DNA of 64,000 bases from CALBPI01 sp039821605 (GTDB taxonomy: Bacteria > Pseudomonadota > Gammaproteobacteria > Steroidobacterales > Woeseiaceae), in contig JBCBNV010000004.1 of NCBI GenBank assembly GCA_039821605.1, forward strand, positions 62,001-126,000, read 5' to 3'. Of this stretch, positions 17,269-25,859 are shown piece by piece. Under the pieces are notes generated by a model, which worked only from the letters and a program-made list of their open reading frames with translations, was not told the DNA's origin and did no database searches. The stretch's first letter is position 1; each line of letters begins with the position of its first letter. A program made the translations under genes and the position numbers.

Positions 17269-19874
17269 CCTTCGTCCTTCCCGTTATCCGCAGCAGACGT
17301 TTTCTTGCGCGCCGTCTTCTTGCCCGTGGCCTTCTTCTTGGCCGCGGTCTTGGTGGTCTTCTTCCTGGCTGCAGGGGCCTTCTTGCGTGTCGCTTTCTTG
17401 CGCGTTGCGGCGGGTCGTGCGGCCGGCGCGACTTGGGTGCGCCCGATTTCACTCGTGTCGAAATCGTCGACGGCGATGAGCTCTGCGATGCGCGCACGGT
17501 AGTCACCGAGCTCGTCGCCCTCCGCGGCCGTCAGCACACCTGCGTCCACGGCAGCCTGGATCTGTTCCACGGCAACGGCCTCGGGCACCGTGCCGGCCTT
17601 GACGGCGTCGCGCAGCTTGCGCTCCAGCGGCTCGACCGCGATGGCGCGCTCGAGCGCGGCCTGCAGCATGCCCGCGGGATTGTTGGCCACCTGCTCCTTG
17701 TACACCTGCGCACAGAGGCGCTCGCGTGCTTCGGTCGGGTTGATCATGAGCTCGACGATGCTGCGGCCAATCTTGTCCGAAGGCGCCGAGTAGGTGCGGC
17801 CGCGCGGGAACACGAGCATCCGCAGCAACCAGGCCACAGGACGGTTCGGGAAGTTCTGCAGGAACTTGTGCAGCTGTTCCTGGGCGTCGTACATGAGCGT
17901 GCGCACGGACCATTCGACGAGCGGCAGATCCTGCGGCTGGCGGCCCTGGTTCTCGTAGTGCTTGAGCACGGCGCTGGCGAGGTACATGGAGCTGAACACG
18001 TCACCGAGGCGCGCGGAGAGCTGCTCACGGATCTTGAGCCGGCCACCGAGCGTGAGCATGGCGAAGTCCGCCGTGAGCGCGAAGGCTGCCGAGTAGCGGT
18101 TGATGTTCTGGAAGTAGCGGCGCGTCGGACCCTCGACCGGGACCTCGCTGTACTTGGCGTGCGTGAGCGCCAGCACAAAGGCGCGCGCCGCGTTGCTGAT
18201 GGCGTAGCCGATGTGACCAAACAGCGCGTCGTCAAAATCGTCGAGGCCCGTTTCCGTATCGGGGTTTTGAGCTGCGTGCAGTTCTTTGAGCACCCAGGGG
18301 TGACAGCGGATCGCGCCCTGGCCGAACACGATCAGCGAGCGCGTGAGGATGTTGGCGCCCTCAACGGTGATCGCGATGGGCAGCGCCATGTAGCCGCGGC
18401 CCATGTAATTGCGCGGCCCCATCATCACGGCCTTGCCACCGTGAATGTCCATGCCGTCATTGGCGACTTTTCGTGCCAGCTCCGTGCAGTGGTACTTGAG
18501 GATTGCTGACGGCACCGCGGGCGCTTCGCCTTCGGTGATGGCGCCGGCCGTGACACTCACAGCCGCATTCATGATGTAGGTGCGACCGGCCATGCGCGCG
18601 AGCGCCTCGCCCACGCCTTCGAACATGCCGATCGGCAGGTTGAACTGGCGGCGGATGCGCGCGTAGGCACCCGTCGCATAGGTGGCGGCCTGGCCGCCGC
18701 CGGCGCCGCTCGAAGGCAGCGTGATGGCGCGACCGACAGACAGCAGCTCGACGAGCATCTTCCAGCCTTTGCCCGCCATCTCGGGGCCGCCGATGATGTA
18801 GTCCAGCGGCACGAAGACGTCCTTGCCCGAGGTCGGGCCGTTCATGAACGGCACGTCGAGCGGGTAGTGGCGGCGGCCGTGCTCGACGCCCGGCGTGCTC
18901 GTCGGAATCAGCGCGGCCGTAATACCGTAGTCCTCGACGTCACCGATGAGCCCGTCGGGGTCGCGCAGTTTGAACGCCAGCCCCAGCACGGTGGCGATCG
19001 GTGCCAGCGTGATGTAGCGCTTGTTCCAGGTCATGCGCATGCCGATGACTTCCTTGCCTTCCCACTCGCCCTTGCAGACGATGCCCTCGTCAACGATGGC
19101 GGCAGCGTCAGACCCCGCCTGCGGCGAGGTCAGCGCGAAACAGGGGATCTCGTCACCACTGGCCAGACCGGGCAGGTAGCGCTGCTTCTGCTCATCGGTA
19201 CCGTAGTGCAGCAGCAGCTCGGCCGGGCCCAATGAGTTGGGCACGCCGATCGTGGATGCGGCTACGGTCGAGCGACCTGAGAGCTTCTGCAGGATCAGCG
19301 CATTGGCGTAAGCCGAAAACTCGAGGCCACCGTACTCCTTGGGAATGATCATCGCGAAGAAGCGGTGCTCCTTGATGTAGTCCCAGATGTGCGGCGGCAT
19401 GTCGCCGAGCTCGTGGCAGATCTCCCACTCATCGAGCATGCGGCAGAGCGTTTCGGTCGGGCCGTCGTAGAAGGCCTGTTCCTCGTCCGAAAGCCGAGGC
19501 GCGGGCATCGACATGAGTCGGCCCCAGTTGGGCAGCCCCGTGAACAGCTCGCCGTCCCACCACACGCTGCCGGCCTCGAGTGCTTCGCGCTCGGTGTCCG
19601 ACATCTGCGGCAGCATCGTGCGGTATTTCTTGAGCAGCGGTGCCGTGATCTGGTCGCGCCGGAATTCGGTCAGGTTGAGCGCCGCCATGACGCCGACAAC
19701 GAGCCACAGCACGAGCATGACGAGCCCGTATCCGTCACCAAAGACCTGGTAGGCAAGGACAGCCGCCGCCGCGGCAATGGTGGCGGTCTTGAGGTCGACG
19801 CGCTTGTAGGCCAGCGTCAGCGCGCCGCCGACAATGAGCAGGAACCAGAACAACCCAACGATGAAATCCAGCAC
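17265..19874 (-). CDS. fadE: FadE-type acyl-CoA dehydrogenase with Lys/Ala-rich C-terminal tail
   Basis: 869 residues, of the large membrane-associated FadE family (E. coli FadE is about 814). Two N-terminal hydrophobic helices (residues 1-25 and about 33-65) anchor it. The acyl-CoA dehydrogenase core follows, with FALTSPQAGSDAAA, MTWNKRYITLAPIA, the FAD-contact region and a conserved C-terminal DUF1974 part (FPRGRTYSAPSD). It catalyses the first oxidation of fatty acid beta-oxidation. The last ~60 residues are a repetitive Lys-Lys/Ala/Thr tail, like those of histone H1-like bacterial proteins, ending KDEG. Malate dehydrogenase lies 10 bases upstream in the same direction. Confidence 0.9.
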   Translation of the reverse strand: MLDFIVGLFWFLLIVGGALTLAYKRVDLKTATIAAAAAVLAYQVFGDGYGLVMLVLWLVVGVMAALNLTEFRRDQITAPLLKKYRTMLPQMSDTEREALEAGSVWWDGELFTGLPNWGRLMSMPAPRLSDEEQAFYDGPTETLCRMLDEWEICHELGDMPPHIWDYIKEHRFFAMIIPKEYGGLEFSAYANALILQKLSGRSTVAASTIGVPNSLGPAELLLHYGTDEQKQRYLPGLASGDEIPCFALTSPQAGSDAAAIVDEGIVCKGEWEGKEVIGMRMTWNKRYITLAPIATVLGLAFKLRDPDGLIGDVEDYGITAALIPTSTPGVEHGRRHYPLDVPFMNGPTSGKDVFVPLDYIIGGPEMAGKGWKMLVELLSVGRAITLPSSGAGGGQAATYATGAYARIRRQFNLPIGMFEGVGEALARMAGRTYIMNAAVSVTAGAITEGEAPAVPSAILKYHCTELARKVANDGMDIHGGKAVMMGPRNYMGRGYMALPIAITVEGANILTRSLIVFGQGAIRCHPWVLKELHAAQNPDTETGLDDFDDALFGHIGYAISNAARAFVLALTHAKYSEVPVEGPTRRYFQNINRYSAAFALTADFAMLTLGGRLKIREQLSARLGDVFSSMYLASAVLKHYENQGRQPQDLPLVEWSVRTLMYDAQEQLHKFLQNFPNRPVAWLLRMLVFPRGRTYSAPSDKIGRSIVELMINPTEARERLCAQVYKEQVANNPAGMLQAALERAIAVEPLERKLRDAVKAGTVPEAVAVEQIQAAVDAGVLTAAEGDELGDYRARIAELIAVDDFDTSEIGRTQVAPAARPAATRKKATRKKAPAARKKTTKTAAKKKATGKKTARKKTSAADNGKDEG

Positions 19875-19884
19875 GCGCTACTCC

Positions 19885-20862
19885 TTAAAGCAGTGACTCA
19901 ATGGCCGCGCGTTCCTCGCGCAGTTCCGTTTCCGTGGCATCCATTAGCGTGCGGCTGGCGTCGTCGATGTCGAGCCCCTGCACGATCTCGTAGCTGCCGC
20001 CCGCGCAGCGCACGGGGTAGGAGTAGATGACACCGGGCTCGATGCCGTAGCTGCCGTCGGCGGGTACCGCCATGCTCACCCAGCTGTCGGCGGGCGTGCC
20101 CAATGCCCAGTCGCGGACATGATCGATGGCGGCAGAGGCGGCCGAGGCGGCCGACGAGGCGCCACGCGCCTTGATGATGGCCGCGCCGCGCTGCTGCACG
20201 GTCGGGATGAAATCGTCCGTCAGCCAGCCGGCGTCGACGAGCGACCCGGCCGGCTCGCCGCCCACCGTTGCGTGCGAGACATCGGGGTACTGCGTCGCGG
20301 AGTGGTTACCCCAGATGATCATGTTCTTGATGTCGTTGACGTGCTTGCCCGTCTTCATGGCCAGCTGTGCCATGGCGCGGTTGTGGTCGAGGCGCGTCAT
20401 CGCCGTGAAGTTGGCCGGGTTCAGGTCCGGTGCGTTGGACTGCGCGATGAGCGCGTTGGTGTTGGCGGGGTTGCCCACCACGAGCACCTTGATGTCGCGG
20501 CTCGCGACGTCGTTCATCGCCTTGCCCTGGGCGGAGAAGATCGCCGCGTTGGCTTCGAGCAGGTCCTTGCGTTCCATACCCGGGCCGCGCGGGCGCGCGC
20601 CGACGAGCAGGGCGTAATCGGCATCGGCGAAGGCCGTTTCGGCCTGGTCCGTGGCCACGACGCCAGCCAGTGTCGGGAAGGCACAGTCATCGAGCTCCAT
20701 GACCACGCCCTCGAGTGCGGGCAGTGCCGGTGGAATCTCGAGCAATTGCAGGATGACGGGCTGGTCGGGGCCCAGGAGCTGGCCGGAAGCGATGCGAAAT
20801 GCGAGCTGGTAGCCGATCTGGCCGGCGGCGCCGGTGATGGCGACGCGAACAGGCGATGTCAT
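19885..20862 (-). CDS. mdh: Malate dehydrogenase
   Basis: 325 residues from ATG at 20862, which has an AGAGGG Shine-Dalgarno about 8 bases upstream. A 29-codon upstream extension lacks family similarity. The Rossmann loop is ITGAAGQIGYQLAF, the mobile-loop arginines are in GARPRGPGMERKDLL, and the catalytic His is in IIWGNHSATQYPD. It oxidises malate to oxaloacetate with NAD in the TCA cycle. The type is the beta/gammaproteobacterial long form with Ala-rich insert. It is probably the head gene of the mdh-fadE-DUF4286 transcript. Confidence 0.95.
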   Translation of the reverse strand: MTSPVRVAITGAAGQIGYQLAFRIASGQLLGPDQPVILQLLEIPPALPALEGVVMELDDCAFPTLAGVVATDQAETAFADADYALLVGARPRGPGMERKDLLEANAAIFSAQGKAMNDVASRDIKVLVVGNPANTNALIAQSNAPDLNPANFTAMTRLDHNRAMAQLAMKTGKHVNDIKNMIIWGNHSATQYPDVSHATVGGEPAGSLVDAGWLTDDFIPTVQQRGAAIIKARGASSAASAASAAIDHVRDWALGTPADSWVSMAVPADGSYGIEPGVIYSYPVRCAGGSYEIVQGLDIDDASRTLMDATETELREERAAIESLL

Positions 20863-20971
20863 GTCATTGTCCCTCTTGATCTGTGCGTATCCCCAACTTC
20901 CAAGTATCCCACAGGACAGCTTATTGTGCACTGCACAAAAGCTCGCCATGATCGGAACATGCCCCCGGTGC

Positions 20972-20999
20972 TTGCGTTTTTCAGTTTTAGTGTTATAGT
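20972..20999 (+). promoter_or_regulatory. Candidate sigma-70 promoter of the GntR-ABC operon
   Basis: TTGCGT at 20972-20977 and TATAGT at 20994-20999 are separated by 16 bases, a reasonable -35/-10 pair. It reads toward the small membrane protein, the GntR regulator and the ABC genes. The -10 lies inside the palindrome at 20987-21014. Confidence 0.45.
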
Positions 21000-21014
21000 C
21001 GACTACAACACTAA
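20987..21014. promoter_or_regulatory. 28-bp palindromic operator, probable site for the YtrA-type GntR regulator
   Basis: An inverted repeat with half-site TTAGTGTT(A/G)TAGTC and 13 of 14 base pairs matched (only position 20995/21006 fails). It overlaps the -10 of the predicted promoter, so bound repressor would block transcription. The GntR regulator encoded 225 bases downstream is the natural candidate for autoregulation. Confidence 0.6.
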
Positions 21015-21035
21015 CTCAGGAGCAACGAGGAACCC

Positions 21036-21218
21036 ATGATGTTTGACCGTACAGATTGCGAAGCGGGCCACGAGGTCGAGCGCCGCGGTAACGTATGGAG
21101 TGGCATCGTGGCGATGGTGTTGCTGGCGATGTTCACGATCGCGCTCATCTCGAGCGAGATCCAGTCGACGGGCGACGCGGCCCGCGCACCCGTTGCCACC
21201 GTCATCGCCGGACAGTAG
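21036..21218 (+). CDS. Small single-pass membrane protein
   Basis: 60 residues with a charged N-terminus and one clear transmembrane helix (IVAMVLLAMFTIALISS, about residues 24-40). It is preceded by good Shine-Dalgarno sequences (AGGAGCAACGAGG). It is the first gene after the palindromic operator and lies 20 bases before the GntR regulator, so it is probably regulated with the ABC transporter. It could be a small subunit or modulator of that transporter. No family was recognised. Confidence 0.6.
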   Translation: MMFDRTDCEAGHEVERRGNVWSGIVAMVLLAMFTIALISSEIQSTGDAARAPVATVIAGQ

Positions 21219-21238
21219 GTTTCCCCTGAGCCCGCAAG

Positions 21239-21643
21239 ATGCAGCCGAAGAATAAGCGTGGCGACTGGAGCCTGATGGACGCTGACTGGAACGACGACCT
21301 GCCGATCTATCGGCAGCTACGCGACCGCGTCGTTGCGATGTTGCTGGAAGGCGTCATCAGTGACGGTGACGCCCTGCCGTCGGTTCGCAGCGTCGCGGCC
21401 GAATACCGGCTCAACCCACTGACGGTCCTCAAGGGCTACCAGGAACTGGTCGACGAGGACCTCGTCGAGAAGCGCCGTGGGCGCGGCATGTACGTCTTGC
21501 CCGGCGCGCGTGACAAGGTGCTGGCGGACGAGCGACGACGTTTTCTCGACAACCAATGGCCCGATGTCGTTGCCATGATGCACCGACTGGGCATTGCGCC
21601 GGCCGACCTGCTGGCAGATATCGACTCAGACAAGAACAAGTAG
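21239..21643 (+). CDS. GntR-family regulator, YtrA subfamily
   Basis: 134 residues. An N-terminal winged helix begins with PIYRQLRDRVVAMLLEG, followed by DALPSVRSVAAEYRLNPLTVLKGYQEL, the GntR recognition region, and a wing EKRRGRGMYV. The short all-helical C-terminus marks the YtrA subfamily, which usually represses its own ABC-transporter operon. That fits the two downstream ABC genes and the palindrome upstream. A second in-frame ATG at 21275 would also keep the whole domain. Confidence 0.88.
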   Translation: MQPKNKRGDWSLMDADWNDDLPIYRQLRDRVVAMLLEGVISDGDALPSVRSVAAEYRLNPLTVLKGYQELVDEDLVEKRRGRGMYVLPGARDKVLADERRRFLDNQWPDVVAMMHRLGIAPADLLADIDSDKNK

Positions 21644-21667
21644 ATCGGCAAGAGGGGCGCGAGCGAG

Positions 21668-22528
21668 ATGACCGCATTGGTGAGCGCGCGTGGTGTCAGC
21701 AAGCACTACGGCGAAACAAGGGCTGTCGACAACGTCAGCTTCGACATCGAACCGGGCCGCATCGTGGGTCTCATTGGCCCCAACGGCGCCGGCAAGACGA
21801 CGTTGCTAAAGGCCGTTCTGGGTCTCACTGACTGCGACGGTGACCTTAGTGTCTGCGGGCTCGACCCGTTCCGGAAGCGCCGCGAACTCATGCACGCAGT
21901 GAGCTACGTCGCCGACGTCGCCGTCCTGCCGCGATGGATCGTGGTGTCCAAGCTGCTCAAGTTCGTCGAGACCATCCACCCCAATTTTTCGATAGAGGCC
22001 GCGCGTGCGTCACTGGCGCAAACCAAGATTCCGCTCAATGCGCCGGTCAAGACGCTTTCGAAGGGCATGGTCGCGCAGCTCCACCTGTCAATCATCATGG
22101 CCATCGATGCCAAACTGCTTGTGCTCGACGAGCCTACGCTCGGGCTCGACATCCTGTTCCGCAAGTCGTTCTACACGCAACTGCTCAACGACTACTTCGA
22201 CGAGCAGAAGACCATCATCATCACGACCCACCAGGTCGAGGAAATCGAGAACCTACTGACCGACGTCATGTTTATCGACGATGGCCGAATTGTGCTCGAT
22301 GAATCGCTCGAAACGGTCGGCGAGCGCTACACGGAGCTCATGGCTGCGCCCGAGCAAGCCGACAGGGCGCGCGGCCTGACGCCGCTCGCCGAGCGCAGCC
22401 TGTTCGGCAAGTCCGTGTTCACGTTCGAAGGCGTGTCGCGCGATCAGCTCGCGGGCCTTGGCGAGGTCCGCACACCCGGGCTTGCCGATCTCTTCGTGGC
22501 CAAGCTCAGCCGGGAGCGTGCCGCATGA
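21668..22528 (+). CDS. ABC transporter ATP-binding protein (YtrB-like)
   Basis: 286 residues. It has Walker A GPNGAGKTT (about residues 37-45), a variant signature LSKGMVAQLHL in place of LSGGQ, Walker B KLLVLDEPTLGLD and the switch His in TTHQVEEIE. It is the ATPase of an exporter in a YtrA-controlled operon. Homologous systems in Firmicutes respond to cell-envelope-active compounds, but the ligand here is unknown. Its stop overlaps the permease start by 4 bases (ATGA). Confidence 0.88.
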   Translation: MTALVSARGVSKHYGETRAVDNVSFDIEPGRIVGLIGPNGAGKTTLLKAVLGLTDCDGDLSVCGLDPFRKRRELMHAVSYVADVAVLPRWIVVSKLLKFVETIHPNFSIEAARASLAQTKIPLNAPVKTLSKGMVAQLHLSIIMAIDAKLLVLDEPTLGLDILFRKSFYTQLLNDYFDEQKTIIITTHQVEEIENLLTDVMFIDDGRIVLDESLETVGERYTELMAAPEQADRARGLTPLAERSLFGKSVFTFEGVSRDQLAGLGEVRTPGLADLFVAKLSRERAA

Positions 22529-23445
22529 TGGCCCGGCAATGGCTGCTCCTGCAGCGCGAAATCTGGGAACACAAGGCGCTCTACTACGCCCCGTTGGCTG
22601 TGGCGGGACTGTTGATCTTTGGCTTTCTGGTGTCGTTCGTCACGGCCCTCGCGCAGGGCATGCCGTTCGATGTCGCCGTGGCCACCCTCGAGCTGACCGG
22701 TGCGCCGTTCAGTGTCACGGGTGGTGCCGCCATTCTCGGCATCCCATTCCTGTTCCTGAACCTCGTGCTCGGCGTCGTCGTCTTTCTCTACGGCATCGAT
22801 GCGCTCTACGCTGAGCGCAAGGACAAGAGCATTCTGTTCTGGCGCTCCATGCCCGTCACCGATACCGAAACGGTGATCTCAAAGCTCATAACCGCCGTCG
22901 TCGCGGCGCCGCTGATCACCACGGCTATCGTCATCGCGACGCAGGTGGTCCTGCTCGTGCTCGTGTCGCTGGTCCTGCTGATCGGCGGTGGTTCCCCCGT
23001 CGAGCTGTTGCTGGGTCCACTGCCGTTCATCCAGCTCTGGTTCCTGTTTCTCTGGATTCTGCTGACGAGCTCGATCTGGTTCGCGCCCGTGGTGGCGTGG
23101 TTCCTGCTCTGCTCGGCGTTTGCCAAACGGTCGGTGCTGATCTGGGTCTTCGTGCCCTGGATCGTCCTCGGCATGCTCGAGTCGATCGTCATGCGCACAG
23201 GTCGGGTCTGGCAGCTCATCGGCGAGCGCTTTTCGTTCGCCGCCATCAGCGGTCTCGAATTTCCGGCGGGCATCGTTGTTGATGACGACGCAGCGCTCGA
23301 GGCTCTGCTCAAGAGCGGTGACTTTGACGTGCTTGGTGCCATCGCGCCGATCAAGTTCCTGACCGACCCGGGGCTTTGGGGCGGCCTTATCGTGACGGCC
23401 ATCTTCCTGGCCGGCGCGGTCTACTGCCGCCGCTTCCGCAGCTGA
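22525..23445 (+). CDS. ABC transporter permease of the YtrA-type operon
   Basis: 306 residues with about six transmembrane helices and a cytoplasmic segment AERKDKSILFWRSMPVTDTETVISKL that is characteristic of ABC-2-like permeases in GntR/YtrA operons. It pairs with the preceding ATPase. The last 25 bases overlap the 3' end of the convergent pspF gene, so the two C-termini are encoded on opposite strands of the same DNA. Confidence 0.82.
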   Translation: MMARQWLLLQREIWEHKALYYAPLAVAGLLIFGFLVSFVTALAQGMPFDVAVATLELTGAPFSVTGGAAILGIPFLFLNLVLGVVVFLYGIDALYAERKDKSILFWRSMPVTDTETVISKLITAVVAAPLITTAIVIATQVVLLVLVSLVLLIGGGSPVELLLGPLPFIQLWFLFLWILLTSSIWFAPVVAWFLLCSAFAKRSVLIWVFVPWIVLGMLESIVMRTGRVWQLIGERFSFAAISGLEFPAGIVVDDDAALEALLKSGDFDVLGAIAPIKFLTDPGLWGGLIVTAIFLAGAVYCRRFRS

Positions 23446-24488
23446 GGCCTGCGCCGGCGCGCGTCGCGTCGCGTTTGGGCGTCAGGCTTCGAGCCGACTT
23501 CGAGCTTCTTCATCCGCGCCCGGAACTGGTGGTAGCTGAGCCCCAGCAGCCCCGCCGCGATCTTCTGGTTGTAGTTCGCCTCGTCTAGCGCCGCCAGTAC
23601 GAAGCGGCGCTCGAACTTGTCGCGTTCCGTGTTGAGATCGGCGGGCAGCGCAGGGCGCTCACTGGGTGCGGCGCGTCCCGCGCGCGGCGCAGGTGCCTCG
23701 GAGGTCGCGCGCAGTCGATAGGGCGAGTCAAACGGGTCGAACACGATTTCGTCCACGGCCGCCTCATGATCCTCGCTCCGGTATACGGAGCGCTCCACGG
23801 CGTTCTTGAGTTCGCGCACGTTACCAGGCCAGGCCTGGTGCAGCAGCGTGGAGGCCGCGCGCGATGAGAAGCCCGCGAAGTGGCTGCGCTTGAGCTCGGC
23901 ACACAGGTTGACCGCGAAGGCGTGGGCCAGCGGCAAGATGTCTTCGCGCCGCTCACGCAGTGGCGGCACCGTCACCACATCGAAGGCGAGCCGGTCGAGC
24001 AGGTCGGCGCGAAACGTCCCTGCCGCGACGCGTGCCTGCAGGTCTTCGTTGGTCGAGGCGACGACGCGGACATCAACGTCAATCGTCTCGCTGCCCCCAA
24101 CACGCTCAAATTCTCCGTACTCGATGACGCGCAGGATCTTCTCCTGGACGCGCATTGAGACCGTACCCAGCTCGTCGAGGATCAGCGTGCCGGCGTCGGC
24201 GCGCTCGAAGTGACCCAGGTGCTGGCGGCTCGCACCCGTGAACGCGCCGGCCTCGTGGCCGAACAGCTCCGATTCGAGAATGCTCTCTGTCAGCGCAGCA
24301 CAGTTGACCTTGACGAGCGGCTGCTCCCAGCGCTCCGACAGGTAATGCAGGCGACCCGCGATCAGTTCCTTGCCCGTGCCGCGTTCGCCGATTACCAGAA
24401 CGGGTCGTGACACGGGTGCAGCACGCGAGACGTGCTCCAGTGTTGCCAGGAATGCCGGGGCTTCTCCGATGATCTGAATCGTCTGCAT
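23421..24488 (-). CDS. pspF: PspF, sigma-54 activator of the phage shock operon
   Basis: 355 residues. An AAA+ domain with no receiver domain occupies residues 1 to about 240, with Walker A GERGTGKE, the sigma-54-contacting GAFTGA loop and DELGTVS. A linker and a Fis-type helix-turn-helix follow (NQKIAAGLLGLSYHQFRARMKKL). The tail is Arg-rich. It is divergent from pspA, the standard arrangement. It activates the pspA promoter from upstream sites and is restrained by PspA. It has a 25-base antisense 3' overlap with the ABC permease. Confidence 0.93.
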   Translation of the reverse strand: MQTIQIIGEAPAFLATLEHVSRAAPVSRPVLVIGERGTGKELIAGRLHYLSERWEQPLVKVNCAALTESILESELFGHEAGAFTGASRQHLGHFERADAGTLILDELGTVSMRVQEKILRVIEYGEFERVGGSETIDVDVRVVASTNEDLQARVAAGTFRADLLDRLAFDVVTVPPLRERREDILPLAHAFAVNLCAELKRSHFAGFSSRAASTLLHQAWPGNVRELKNAVERSVYRSEDHEAAVDEIVFDPFDSPYRLRATSEAPAPRAGRAAPSERPALPADLNTERDKFERRFVLAALDEANYNQKIAAGLLGLSYHQFRARMKKLEVGSKPDAQTRRDARRRRPQLRKRRQ

Positions 24489-24523
24489 TAGCCAATATTA
24501 TCAACAAATAGATCAAATAGAGA

Positions 24524-24544
24524 TTAGTTAGCTAAATTAACTAA
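24524..24544. promoter_or_regulatory. Inverted repeat, candidate PspF upstream activating site
   Basis: TTAGTTA and TAACTAA form a perfect 7-bp inverted repeat with a 7-base spacer in an AT-rich stretch between pspF and pspA, about 76 bases above the sigma-54 promoter. The location fits an enhancer site for PspF that would also autoregulate pspF. Confidence 0.4.
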
Positions 24545-24619
24545 TATGAGGATTGTCAAATTTGCCAAAGAAGTCTATTAATATTAATATTTTCAGTAAT
24601 TTAGGGATTCCCAGCGAAT

Positions 24620-24635
24620 TGGCACGGTAACTGCA
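24620..24635 (+). promoter_or_regulatory. Sigma-54 promoter of the psp operon
   Basis: TGGCACG, four bases, then CTGCA, matches the -24/-12 consensus (TGGCACG-N4-TTGCA) at all but one position. It lies 35 bases before the pspA start. With divergent pspF it gives the classical stress-inducible psp control. Confidence 0.85.
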
Positions 24636-24669
24636 ATACCCTGAACGAACCTAATCAAGAGGCACCACC

Positions 24670-25350
24670 ATGGGCATTTTTTCGAGATTCTCAGACATTG
24701 TGAATTCGAACATCAACGCGATCCTCGACAAGGCCGAGGACCCGGAAAAGATCGTTCGGCTCATGATCCAGGAGATGGAGGACACGCTCGTCGAAGTGCG
24801 CTCAGCCGCGGCCCGCTCCATCGCCGACAAGAAGACGCTGAACCGCAAGCTTGAGTCGCTCGAACGCGATACGGCGGATTGGGACGCCAAGGCGGAACTT
24901 GCCCTGTCCAAGGGTCGTGAGGATCTGGCCAAGGCCGCGCTTGTCGAGAAGAACAAGGCGGCGCAGGCGGCCGACAGCGTGCGCGCCGAGTACCAGGCGA
25001 TCGATGAGTCGCTCGGCAAGCTTAACGAAGACATCGCGCGCCTCGAGGGCAAGCTCAAGGACGCGAAGATCCGACAGAAGTCGCTGCTCGCCCGCCATCA
25101 TGCGGCCAGCAAACGCCTTAAGGCGCGCAAGATCACGCACACCTACAAGGTGGACGATGCGCTCGTGCGCTTCGAGGAGTACCAGCGACGCATGGATGAC
25201 GTCGAGAGCAAGGTGGAAGCCTACGACCTGGGCCTGCCCAAGGATCTCGACGGTGAATTCGCCAACCTCGAGGCCGAGGAAGCGATCCGCGAGGACTTCG
25301 AGCGGCTCAAGGCGCGCGTGGCATCACGTAGCGACGAAGCGAACGGCTGA
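24670..25350 (+). CDS. pspA: Phage shock protein A
   Basis: 226 residues, almost wholly helical. It opens with the amphipathic membrane-binding helix (MGIFSRFSDIVNSNINAILDKAEDPEK) and has the conserved LIRQMIQEMEDTL-like segment and long coiled coils. PspA is an ESCRT-III-like protein that binds stressed inner membrane and inhibits PspF. The Shine-Dalgarno is GAGGCACC. It is first in the psp operon, with pspB 5 bases downstream. Confidence 0.96.
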   Translation: MGIFSRFSDIVNSNINAILDKAEDPEKIVRLMIQEMEDTLVEVRSAAARSIADKKTLNRKLESLERDTADWDAKAELALSKGREDLAKAALVEKNKAAQAADSVRAEYQAIDESLGKLNEDIARLEGKLKDAKIRQKSLLARHHAASKRLKARKITHTYKVDDALVRFEEYQRRMDDVESKVEAYDLGLPKDLDGEFANLEAEEAIREDFERLKARVASRSDEANG

Positions 25351-25355
25351 TCGGC

Positions 25356-25583
25356 ATGGGCGACGCGTTATTTGTCTTCGGGATTCTGTTTCTCGTTGTC
25401 GTCGCGCCGCTCGCGATCATTCTTCACTTCGTGACCAAGTGGAAAAAGACGCGCGAGCTTACGCGGACGGACGAAGACCTCATCGAAGAAGTCTGGGAAA
25501 TCGCGCAGAGGCTCGAACACCGGGTCCACGTCCTCGAGAGGATTCTCGACGACGAGGCTCCTGACTGGAGACACAGGGTATGA
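25356..25583 (+). CDS. pspB: Phage shock protein B
   Basis: 75 residues. One N-terminal transmembrane helix (ALFVFGILFLVVVAPLAIILHFV) is followed by a charged helix ending in the typical LEHRVHVLERILDDEAPDWR. With PspC it senses envelope stress and releases PspF from PspA. It overlaps the next gene by 4 bases (ATGA). Confidence 0.93.
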   Translation: MGDALFVFGILFLVVVAPLAIILHFVTKWKKTRELTRTDEDLIEEVWEIAQRLEHRVHVLERILDDEAPDWRHRV

Positions 25584-25858
25584 ACAAGCGCTGGTTGCGC
25601 GATGAACTGGGTGGGCTGTATCTCGACCGCGAGAACGCCTGGCTGTTTGGCGTCTGCGCGGGCATCGCCGAACGATTCGGGATTGATCTCAACGTGCTGC
25701 GCCTGCTCGTCGGTTTGTCCGCGCTGTTTCTGACACTGCCAACGCTCCTGGCCTACGGCCTTGCGGCGTACGTGCTCGAGGATCGACCGCTGACCTCACG
25801 CGACCCCGACCACGAGCGCGATTTCTGGCGAAACCACGGCAACAACGGGAGCTACTGA
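25580..25858 (+). CDS. PspC-domain protein, short form
   Basis: 92 residues carrying one PspC domain (LYLDRENAWLFGVCAGIAERFGI ... LRLLVGLSALFLTLPTLLAYGLAAYVL) with a single long hydrophobic hairpin or helix. It sits between pspB and a second, longer PspC-domain gene, so the operon has two PspC-type proteins. They may form a heteromeric sensor or have divided roles. Translation is coupled to pspB by an ATGA overlap. Confidence 0.85.
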   Translation: MNKRWLRDELGGLYLDRENAWLFGVCAGIAERFGIDLNVLRLLVGLSALFLTLPTLLAYGLAAYVLEDRPLTSRDPDHERDFWRNHGNNGSY

Positions 25859-25859
25859 T

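Noticed and set aside
17265..17450. Separate small histone-like gene at the end of fadE
   Set aside because: The Lys-rich tail is in frame with fadE with no stop between and no good internal start.
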